Shown here: positions 1-5,846 of the stretch, one piece after another | Layout: every line of letters starts with the position of its first letter | Position numbering within the stretch: position 1 is the stretch's first letter | Assembly: GCA_009927065.1 (NCBI GenBank) | Contig: RFNU01000155.1 | Span: 1 to 9,620 of the forward strand | Length of the DNA stretch: 9,620 nucleotides | Direction of reading: 5' to 3' | Origin: a bacterium | Lineage (GTDB): Bacteria > Pseudomonadota > Gammaproteobacteria > Berkiellales > Berkiellaceae | Translations under genes and position numbers: made by a program | The notes under the pieces: model-generated | Told to the model about the DNA's origin: nothing | Seen by the model: only the letters and a program-made list of their open reading frames with translations | Databases searched by the model: none

Positions 1-1573
1 CAATTAAAATAGCAATAAATCGCTCGAGTGAACCCAAAACAGCCCGATGAATCATAACAGGATGTTGGCGTTGGCCATCACTATCAATATAGGTGGCTCC
101 TAATCGACGCGGTAAAGAAAAATCTAACTGAACAGTACCGCACTGCCATTTACGGCCTAGACAATCTTGTAACTGAAACTCAATTTTTGGTCCATAGAAT
201 GCCCCTTCGCCTGGTTGGATCTCATAAATTAAGCCTTCATGTTCAAGTGCATCTGCTAAAGATCTTTCTGCTTTATCCCAAAGATCATCGCTACCTACAC
301 GCTTTTCTGGTCTTGTTGATAATTTAATCAAAATTGTCTCAAAACCAAAAGTTTTATACACGTGGCGCAGTAAACGATTAAAGCGGACAACCTCTTCTAA
401 AATTTGATCTTCCGTACAGAAAATATGTGCGTCGTCTTGTACAAAGTTTCTAACGCGCATAATGCCATGAAGGGCCCCTGAAGGCTCGTAACGATGGCAA
501 GAACCAAACTCAGCTAAACGAAGTGGTAAGTCTCGATAACTGTGAAGTTTTTGATTAAAAACTTGAACATGACAAGGGCAATTCATTGGTTTAATAGCAT
601 ATTGTCTATTTTCAACTTCAGTCTGAAACATGTTTTGGCGATACATTTCCCAGTGCCCTGATAATTCCCAAAGATTTCTATCCACGATTTGAGGAGTTTT
701 AATCTCTAAATAATCTTCAGCAATAGCTTGGCGCATAATATTTTCAATTAATCGAAATAAAGTCCAACCCTGTTCATGCCAAAAAACCATACCTGGCGCT
801 TCTTCTTGCATATGAAACAGCTCTAAACGTTTCCCCCAAACACGATGATCACGTTTTAAAGCTTCTTCTATTTGAAAGAGATGCTGTTCTAAATCAGATT
901 TTTTTGCAAAGCAAACACCATAAATACGTTGGAGCATTTTATTATGATGATCGCCACGCCAATAAGCTCCTGCAACTTTCATTAATTTAAAATGCTTAAT
1001 AAAGCTTGTATTAGGAACATGTGGCCCACGACACAAATCAATAAAATCTCCTTGCTGATAACAAGATAGGATCTCATCACCAGAAATTGATTCAATAATT
1101 TCAACTTTGTAATATTCACCCATGCTTTTAAATAAACTAATCGCTTCTAACCGAGTGAGTTCACGCCTAGATACTGTTAGGTTACGAGCTGCAATTTCAT
1201 GCATTTTTTTCTCAATAAGAGGAAGATCTTCTTCATTAAATGGCTGTGAAACATCAAAGTCGTAATAAAATCCATGCTCAATCACAGGACCAATAGTGAC
1301 TTGAGTTCCAGGAAATATTTCCTGTACAGCCTGAGCCATTAAGTGTGCGGCAGAGTGACGCAAAACATCCACCCCTTCTAAGGAGTCAGGTAAAATAATT
1401 TCTACGGCACAATCTGTATCAATAAGTGTGCTTAAATCGCGCGATACTCCATTAATTTTAACAGCTACCGCTTCTTTAGCTAAACGCATTGAAATTTGTT
1501 GTGCTAATGCTGCTGCTGTTAAAGGCTGATCAAAAATACGTTGTTGACCATCGGCGAGGGTCACCTTAACCAT
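1..1573 (-). CDS. thrS: Threonyl-tRNA synthetase, C-terminus cut by window edge
   Basis: Cytoplasmic class II synthetase that charges tRNA-Thr with threonine and removes mischarged serine. The first 524 codons are present and uninterrupted; the family is usually about 640 residues, so the C-terminal anticodon-binding domain lies beyond the left edge. Domains in order: TGS-like domain (about 1-62); editing domain with the HxxxH pair H73/H77 and the later C181/H185, close to E. coli numbering; catalytic domain with motif 2 around RLAEFGSCHR (352-361) and candidate zinc ligands C332, H383 and H509. The usual MNCPGH is MNCPCH here, an extra Cys next to the zinc site. The ATG at 1573 is preceded by GGAG (1581-1584) at a 7-base spacing, and the N-terminus MVKVTLADGQ fits the family. 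In gammaproteobacteria infC, rpmI and rplT often follow thrS, but this cannot be seen here. Identification is secure. Confidence 0.98.
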   Translation of the reverse strand, partial: MVKVTLADGQQRIFDQPLTAAALAQQISMRLAKEAVAVKINGVSRDLSTLIDTDCAVEIILPDSLEGVDVLRHSAAHLMAQAVQEIFPGTQVTIGPVIEHGFYYDFDVSQPFNEEDLPLIEKKMHEIAARNLTVSRRELTRLEAISLFKSMGEYYKVEIIESISGDEILSCYQQGDFIDLCRGPHVPNTSFIKHFKLMKVAGAYWRGDHHNKMLQRIYGVCFAKKSDLEQHLFQIEEALKRDHRVWGKRLELFHMQEEAPGMVFWHEQGWTLFRLIENIMRQAIAEDYLEIKTPQIVDRNLWELSGHWEMYRQNMFQTEVENRQYAIKPMNCPCHVQVFNQKLHSYRDLPLRLAEFGSCHRYEPSGALHGIMRVRNFVQDDAHIFCTEDQILEEVVRFNRLLRHVYKTFGFETILIKLSTRPEKRVGSDDLWDKAERSLADALEHEGLIYEIQPGEGAFYGPKIEFQLQDCLGRKWQCGTVQLDFSLPRRLGATYIDSDGQRQHPVMIHRAVLGSLERFIAILI

Positions 1574-1580
1574 ACACACA

Positions 1581-1607
1581 CTCCATAAATTTAATTTCAC
1601 TATGATA
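1581..1607 (-). promoter_or_regulatory. thrS: Possible thrS extended -10 promoter and RBS
   Basis: On the minus strand, TATCAT (1602-1607) is preceded by TGG, giving an extended -10 pattern (TGnTATCAT). No convincing -35 lies 17 bases further upstream. The predicted transcript would have a leader of only about 20 bases, containing GGAG at 1581-1584, seven bases before the ATG. I see no long structured leader or T-box. Seen by eye only. Confidence 0.35.
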
Positions 1608-1836
1608 CCAAAACCAGCAAAGCAACTCCACTTTTAGGAAAAATGATCAAAGAAGCCGTGAGTAACTCCATTGATCTATTGAGGAAATAAAACGAAATTG
1701 AGTTATAAAATTGAAAAAGCGGCTGAACATGTCACAAAGGTCATCACATAAAGAGCAATCACATTCATTGAGAACCTGGAACGAAGTTGGCCATTACAAA
1801 GATTGTTGCTTGCAAGAACATTATCAGCTGATAGAG

Positions 1837-1867
1837 AAAAAAAGCAACAGCGGGTTTCGCAGTTGCT
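1837..1867 (-). terminator. Rho-independent terminator of the OTU-ankyrin gene
   Basis: Read on the minus strand, AGCAAC (1862-1867) pairs with GTTGCT (1843-1848). After an A-A mismatch (1861/1849), CGC (1858-1860) extends the stem by three GC pairs with 1850-1852, closing a 5-base loop. The stem is followed directly by a run of seven T (complement of 1837-1843). It lies about 20 bases after the stop codon of the OTU-ankyrin gene, the right place and orientation to end that transcript before thrS. Confidence 0.85.
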
Positions 1868-1887
1868 TGATGAGATATAGACTGCCT

Positions 1888-3618
1888 TTAACGACGTAAC
1901 GTCTTCACCTGGCTCATTCTTTTTATTAAAGCTGGATTGCTTGTACTTATCTCTGGATTTTCCATCATAGTTTTAGGAGTATCGCCATTATTATTGCATA
2001 TGGATGAATCAGCCCCTGCATTCAACAAGATAGTACACGCATCATCATTTTTTAGCGAAACAGCTTTATGTAATGCGGTATTACCTGCTCTATCCTGCAC
2101 ATTAATATTCACATTCCTCTCAATTAAAAGATTAATTAACTCTAAAGCGCTTTGTTGATCACTGTGATTAGCCGTCCAAACAATAAGCGGCATCCCTCCT
2201 TCTAATGAATTAATACGATTAACATCTTCAGATGGATTATCTTTTAATGCTGCCAGTAATAATTTAGGATCTTCAGTTGCAAAAGCTATAGCAATAGTAT
2301 CTTCAAAAGTGGGTGCAACATCTAAGAGTAACACGGGCTGCCGTTGTTCTATCAAAGGATTCTCCACGATAGCGCGTAACCCAGTGGAATACTCTGTATC
2401 TGCTAACTCCCCTAAAATACGGCAAGCGAATTCTTTACTAAAAAAATCTTTTTTCACCCCTTCAGATAATGCTGTTGAGTGAGCCTGCGGCAATAAACTA
2501 TTAAAGTGAAGACCGTTTGTTTGTATGTTGATAATACTTTTTCTATGAGCATCTGATGCATCAGAAAAATAGACATGTTGATCACCATTGGCGCTAACGA
2601 CGTTAATCGCTAAATTAAGCTGATTCATGATCAATTCAGTGTATGATATATTAGAATAATCTGTACGACCGCGCATTAACTGCTTTTGTTGTTCTACTAA
2701 TTCCTCAAATCTCGTAGCTAATTCCTGTTGCAAAAAGGCCCTTCTTGCTGCATCATTAACGCCATAAGGATAACGTGTTAGACTTTCTTTATATAATCGT
2801 TTAAAAGGAGAAGTTGGACCATATTGCTCATCAAGTTGCTGCTGTATTTCTGCAGGGGTGGCTTGTATTGCCTGTGCTGGAGAAAGATTTTGACCAAAAG
2901 CCAATACGTATTCTTTAGATGGATCGGCATTATATAAACTCAATACGTCTTGATAAGAGATCTCTAATGTATCTATTGCCATATGGCGTAACACTGGGCT
3001 AATGCCGATACGTAAAACTAAGCGCGCATCAGGATCTGATGTATCGCATTTTCTTAACCAATCAAATAATTCTTCAGATGAATTAAACGCTCCTTGAGTA
3101 TATTGATTAACTTGTTGAAAAAATTTTTCTTTAAATTCCGGCAAGATATTGTTGATCAAGGCAGGATTTGCTTTTATCAACTCAACAAAACTGAATAATA
3201 CACTTGTAAATAAGCAGTTATTATCACCAACAACAGGTATCATTTGATAATCATAAAATGGTGCTGGGTTATTGATATATTCAGCCTGTTTAATAAACCC
3301 TTTTTGTTCCTTTTTTGCCTCTTCGGCTTGTGGATTGCCCTCTGCCACTAACAAATCGTATAAAGCTTGATGATCTTGGCGTCGTAGTGTTACTTCAGCT
3401 TTTGCTTCATCTATACGATCGAGAACAGTCGATTGAATCATTGATGCTGCCTGGTTGAGTGCTATTGCATCAGTTTTTTTTAAGAATGGATTTGTTATGA
3501 AGGCTTGTGAACCCAAAAGTCTAATTGCCCCTGTTCTTGGAGTGTTGAGTAAAATTGCTACCACCATACTCATAAATCTAGTAATAGCCCCCAAAAATCC
3601 TTGTCTTTTCTCTGCCAT
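1888..3618 (-). CDS. OTU-like cysteine protease with ankyrin repeats, probable effector
   Basis: Predicted 576-residue protein, probably a deubiquitinase of the ovarian tumour (OTU) family. The Cys-loop VVGDNNCLF (129-137) matches the OTU signature D-x-N-C, with D132 and catalytic C135. The His motif NIQTNGLHFNSLL (364-376) matches the end of OTU domains (H-Y/F-N-S), with H371 and N373 completing a triad. An ELxxxQLNLAINVV segment just before it resembles the usual helix-strand. Cys and His are 236 residues apart, more than in compact OTU domains, so a helical insertion of 100 or more residues is likely. A hydrophobic stretch (about 8-26) precedes a charged helical region (65-105). The C-terminal third has two clear ankyrin repeats (about 474-543, including NTALHKAV and LLNAGAD) and partial ones either side. 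No signal peptide. The ATG at 3618 has AGAGG seven bases upstream; the frame stays open to a GTG at 3777, which lacks a ribosome site. A host-directed role is inference. Confidence 0.85.
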   Translation of the reverse strand: MAEKRQGFLGAITRFMSMVVAILLNTPRTGAIRLLGSQAFITNPFLKKTDAIALNQAASMIQSTVLDRIDEAKAEVTLRRQDHQALYDLLVAEGNPQAEEAKKEQKGFIKQAEYINNPAPFYDYQMIPVVGDNNCLFTSVLFSFVELIKANPALINNILPEFKEKFFQQVNQYTQGAFNSSEELFDWLRKCDTSDPDARLVLRIGISPVLRHMAIDTLEISYQDVLSLYNADPSKEYVLAFGQNLSPAQAIQATPAEIQQQLDEQYGPTSPFKRLYKESLTRYPYGVNDAARRAFLQQELATRFEELVEQQKQLMRGRTDYSNISYTELIMNQLNLAINVVSANGDQHVYFSDASDAHRKSIINIQTNGLHFNSLLPQAHSTALSEGVKKDFFSKEFACRILGELADTEYSTGLRAIVENPLIEQRQPVLLLDVAPTFEDTIAIAFATEDPKLLLAALKDNPSEDVNRINSLEGGMPLIVWTANHSDQQSALELINLLIERNVNINVQDRAGNTALHKAVSLKNDDACTILLNAGADSSICNNNGDTPKTMMENPEISTSNPALIKRMSQVKTLRR

Positions 3619-3853
3619 AATAGTGCCTCTAACATTGATAAAGAGTGTTTCTGACAGACATATAGCATTGAATATTGTTTTTTTATCTTTAATCAATATG
3701 TAAAAGAAGTATTTCTCAGGATCAAGAAAAATATTTTTCATAGAGGATGTTATACTCAAAAGCTTCTGGTAGCCCACCGGACTTCATGACTACCCAAAAA
3801 AACCACAGGAGTAATCCCCCTATTTACACTAACCCAATTTCCTCTCATGCTTA
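3619..3853. other. Upstream region of the OTU-ankyrin gene
   Basis: This region carries the minus-strand ribosome site AGAGG for the start at 3618 and an in-frame extension open to a GTG at 3777. The extension would add 53 residues, including an internal Met at 3741, but neither upstream start has a Shine-Dalgarno. I see no strong sigma70 pair for the OTU gene. On the minus strand, TTGATC and TACATA at 17-base spacing is the best weak candidate. No paired direct repeat resembling a PmrA box was seen. The part from 3778 to 3853 holds no gene I can support. Confidence 0.4.
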
Positions 3854-3882
3854 TTGACTTTGAAGCTCAAGGGCGTTATTAT
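3854..3882 (+). promoter_or_regulatory. Sigma70 promoter of tRNA-Val
   Basis: TTGACT (3854-3859) and TATTAT (3877-3882) are separated by exactly 17 bases, five of six matches at each box. The -10 ends 12 bases before the mature 5' end of the tRNA, so transcription would begin about 5-6 bases before it with a very short 5' leader. Confidence 0.8.
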
Positions 3883-3894
3883 CGTTTGGTCTTT

Positions 3895-3969
3895 AGGCGC
3901 GTAGCTCAGTGGTAGAGCATCACCTTGACATGGTGGTGGCCGGTGGTTCGATCCCACTCGCGCCTACCA
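3895..3969 (+). tRNA. tRNA-Val (anticodon GAC)
   Basis: Complete cloverleaf. The 7-bp acceptor stem AGGCGCG pairs with CGCGCCT (3959-3965). The D arm is GCTC/GAGC. The anticodon stem TCACC/GGTGG has one T-G pair, and its loop TTGACAT gives anticodon GAC (3927-3929). The T arm is GGTGG/CCACT with loop TTCGATC. Discriminator A is at 3966 and the CCA end is encoded (3967-3969). It reads the valine codons GUC and GUU. It stands alone; I see no second tRNA and no clear T-rich terminator directly after it. Confidence 0.97.
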
Positions 3970-4177
3970 AATCATTCTCTGTCATCTGTCTTAATTTTCC
4001 CAAGATAACTGTCCAATTTTCTTCATTTCAATCAAAGCATGATCATGATTTATAATATAATATTTTTATTCAGATAGTACTCCAAGATTGATGTCCACCC
4101 CCTAGATTTTTTTCTACATGATTACATTGCACAAACGGGCAATCATACTGATTTTATTGCGTTTTTGATAGTCTCGC
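3970..4177. other. AT-rich spacer downstream of tRNA-Val
   Basis: No gene seen. It contains a perfect 10-bp palindrome CATGATCATG (4038-4047), immediately followed by an AT-rich segment with TATAAT at 4051-4056 but no matching -35. No repeat of the tRNA 3' end was found here or elsewhere in the window, so there is no direct sign of an integrated element. Confidence 0.4.
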
Positions 4178-4206
4178 TTGTAAAAAGCAAACTTTACTTA
4201 TATTAT
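4178..4206 (+). promoter_or_regulatory. Sigma70-like promoter for the first exported-protein gene
   Basis: TTGTAA (4178-4183) and TATTAT (4201-4206) are spaced by 17 bases. The -10 lies about 28 bases before the ATG at 4235, leaving a short leader. The likely ribosome site is weak (AAAG or GGAT context). Confidence 0.6.
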
Positions 4207-4234
4207 TTAGTAAGGGTGTCTATAGCAAAGTTGG

Positions 4235-4915
4235 ATGTTATCGCTCATGAAGTACCCATTTTATAGGCTTATATTGACGACATTCGTATGTCTTTATCCA
4301 CTGTTGAGTCAAGCTGCTGTTTTTAGTTTTCCTAAAGATCCTGAATGGCCATTAATGAGTTTATCAAGCTCTCGTCTCCATGAACTCAAAACAGAAGAAA
4401 CAGTCTTTACAAATACTCAGCTGATTATTAGAAATTTGTACAGACAACCCATCGTTTCTCGTAAAAACGAACAATTATCCATTACTCCTAAATTACTTTC
4501 AGAGTGGAGTCAATTTTGTTTGTTACAAGTTGAACCCTCAACAAAAACGCCTTTTTCTTTTAATTCAGGCTTTGGGTATCGACTTAAACATTATAAAATG
4601 TATGATCTCTCTGAGCGCCATCATATTAATCATTTTCAGCCAAGTTTTCTTATGCCCATAACGATGAGAACAAACTTTTACTTGCAGAACTGGGAATTAA
4701 AAACATTAGCTAATCTTGAATTTGACATCGATCAACACTACATATCGCGCAATATAAACATTACTCAAACACTCATCAACCATGAAACTACTTTTAGTGA
4801 TTTTATTTTTAGCATCCATGCCGAGCACTCTCAATTTTTAGCCATGGAACATGATTCGTACAGATCGAGACCAAAAATTAATGTGATTTTCATCATGGCA
4901 GCAGAATTTATCTAG
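4235..4915 (+). CDS. Exported protein, possible outer-membrane beta-barrel, unknown function
   Basis: I do not recognise this 226-residue protein. It begins with a clear Sec signal peptide: a Lys/Arg-containing start, a hydrophobic core LILTTFVCLYPLL, and a signal peptidase I site after LSQA (about residue 27). The mature part is rich in aromatic and alternating polar/hydrophobic residues (for example FNSGFGYRLKHYKMY and MPITMRTNFYLQNWELKTL), suggesting amphipathic beta strands, and it ends NVIFIMAAEFI. This fits a small outer-membrane barrel or a periplasmic beta-rich protein. Two starts are possible: the ATG at 4235 and an in-frame ATG at 4247, which gives the more typical signal peptide start MKYPFYR; neither has a strong Shine-Dalgarno. 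The next gene on this strand starts 60 bases downstream and is also exported, so the two may work together. Role unknown. Confidence 0.75.
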   Translation: MLSLMKYPFYRLILTTFVCLYPLLSQAAVFSFPKDPEWPLMSLSSSRLHELKTEETVFTNTQLIIRNLYRQPIVSRKNEQLSITPKLLSEWSQFCLLQVEPSTKTPFSFNSGFGYRLKHYKMYDLSERHHINHFQPSFLMPITMRTNFYLQNWELKTLANLEFDIDQHYISRNINITQTLINHETTFSDFIFSIHAEHSQFLAMEHDSYRSRPKINVIFIMAAEFI

Positions 4916-4919
4916 ATTT

Positions 4920-4949
4920 TTAAGGGTAGTTATGAAAAAATGCCCTTAA
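4920..4949 (+). repeat. Inverted repeat between the two exported-protein genes
   Basis: TTAAGGGTA (4920-4928) pairs with TGCCCTTAA (4941-4949), a 9-bp stem with one G-T pair and a 12-base A-rich loop. It begins five bases after the upstream stop codon. No T-run follows, so it is a weak candidate terminator. It could instead be a processing or 3'-end stabilising hairpin between two co-transcribed genes. Confidence 0.5.
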
Positions 4950-4975
4950 TTGTAGTATAAAATGAGTAGTGTGTT

Positions 4976-5686
4976 ATGTGTTGGAAGATACTTGGTATTT
5001 GGACTGTCGCAGGGGTGGCTTTAGCAGGAACATTTTACGATCATATTACACTGTCACCTGGTCTGAGTTATGATCAGTTTTTCCGCTATAGTTCAGCTGT
5101 TGTAGGTGAAAATTATCATAGCATTAGCCCAAAACTCAGCATTAATTGGTTTAAGAACTTTGGTAAAAGTCGATGGGGGATCGCTGTTGATGTGGAAGGC
5201 GATTATGATATTGAGCTTCATTCAAAGAACATGCTCAATAATGGACAAAGAACATTCAATGCACACTCATTTCTTTTTGATGGAAAATTAGCTTTACTGT
5301 ATAAAGTGTCAAAAACACACGATGTTTCTTTAGCTTTAGGCGCTGGGGCTGGTTCTTTTTCTCTCAAAACATTTATTAATGCTAATTCAGATTATACACA
5401 CTATGCTCACGCTTATTTACCTTTTGCGCGACTTTATAAAAACTATAATATTTTTAATGTACCAGGATCTTTCGTCTCCGAGTTATCCCGTGTTGACTGT
5501 TACTATTTCCAAGGGATGGGCTATCGTTTTGAAAATATATTTTGGTTGCAAGAATCCTCAACATTAAGTCAAGGTATCAAAGCTCACTACAATTTCTGGA
5601 ACCTGAATTTAGGCCTTATCCGCAATAAACCTTGGATTAGCGCTCTACATTCTGCTGGATTAAGTTACGAAGTGCGCTTTAAATGA
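4976..5686 (+). CDS. Predicted outer-membrane beta-barrel protein, unknown function
   Basis: Unrecognised 236-residue protein. A short signal peptide with Lys4, hydrophobic core and VALA cleavage site (about residue 17) precedes a mature part with strong beta-barrel character. Alternating segments ending in aromatics recur: HITLSPGLSYDQFF, HSISPKLSINWF, RWGIAVDVEGDYDIEL, FLFDGKLALLYKV, HDVSLALGAGAGSFSL, YYFQGMGYRFENIFWL, FWNLNLGLI and the terminal SAGLSYEVRFK. About eight such segments can be counted, as in small OmpA/OmpW-like barrels. The C-terminus is RFK rather than the usual terminal Phe. A stop codon lies in frame three codons upstream, so the ATG at 4976 is the only good start; its ribosome site (GAGTAG) is weak, and TATAAA at 4956-4961 could be a -10. 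It may share a transcript with the gene before it. The barrel assignment is inference from pattern only. Confidence 0.75.
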   Translation: MCWKILGIWTVAGVALAGTFYDHITLSPGLSYDQFFRYSSAVVGENYHSISPKLSINWFKNFGKSRWGIAVDVEGDYDIELHSKNMLNNGQRTFNAHSFLFDGKLALLYKVSKTHDVSLALGAGAGSFSLKTFINANSDYTHYAHAYLPFARLYKNYNIFNVPGSFVSELSRVDCYYFQGMGYRFENIFWLQESSTLSQGIKAHYNFWNLNLGLIRNKPWISALHSAGLSYEVRFK

Positions 5687-5838
5687 GCATTCCTCTGGGA
5701 GCGTACAAGCTTGTTCACAAAGTGCTCACAGCAACTCTTTTCTGGAGCAAATTAATGAACTACGCGCTTATATTACGCTCTTTGGATCAATTGACTCAGA
5801 TAGATTATTACAGATTAATTATCTGTCTAACGTATTGA
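5683..5838 (+). other. Short overlapping open frames, possible small ORF or gene remnant
   Basis: An ATG at 5683 overlaps the preceding stop (ATGA) and opens a 51-codon frame, starting MSIPLGAYKLVHKV and ending at 5838. A second frame, open from 5664 with no start codon, runs through almost the same bases and reads NSFLEQINELRAYITLFGS followed by SDRLLQINYL. That second frame looks more protein-like than the ATG-started one. The two cannot both be genes in the ordinary sense. It may be a translationally coupled small ORF, a remnant of a lost coding end, or chance in a 160-base convergent gap. Not called as a CDS. Confidence 0.25.
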
Positions 5839-5846
5839 TTAATTGA

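Larger units (their letters stand above)
1574..1887. other. Intergenic region between thrS and the OTU-ankyrin gene
   Basis: This 314-base stretch holds the thrS upstream signals (about 1581-1610) and a terminator for the OTU-ankyrin gene (1837-1867). Between them, about 1611-1836, I find no supported gene. One plus-strand open frame of 62 codons would need a TTG start, runs through the terminator hairpin and has a composition unlike a folded protein, so it is not called. A 21-codon hydrophobic minus-strand frame sits near 1700-1770 but has no supporting signal. Confidence 0.6.

Noticed and set aside
1574..1720. Possible T-box or long structured leader before thrS
   Set aside because: The probable -10 is only about 30 bases before the start codon and no specifier or antiterminator structure is seen; T-boxes are not expected in this group.
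1711..1899. 62-codon plus-strand open frame beginning at TTG
   Set aside because: No ribosome site, unusual composition, and it runs through a minus-strand terminator hairpin into the end of the OTU-ankyrin gene.
1937..2158. Plus-strand frame of 73 codons with hydrophobic residues
   Set aside because: Antisense shadow of the ankyrin repeat region.
3455..3703. Plus-strand frame of 82 codons resembling a membrane protein
   Set aside because: Antisense to the N-terminal hydrophobic segment and upstream region of the OTU gene; no Shine-Dalgarno or promoter.
3619..3760. PmrA-type regulatory box upstream of the OTU-ankyrin gene
   Set aside because: No paired cTTAAT-like direct repeats with the expected spacing were found on either strand.
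3940..4234. Attachment-site duplication of the tRNA-Val 3' end
   Set aside because: No second copy of the T-arm or acceptor 3' sequence was seen in the window.
5106..5567. Two frames of about 60 codons inside the second exported-protein gene
   Set aside because: Shifted-frame shadows of a gene with clear signal peptide and barrel pattern.
5798..5828. Imperfect CAGATA/TATCTG inverted repeat as a cysS or barrel-gene terminator
   Set aside because: AT-rich stem with bulges and no T-run; too weak to call.
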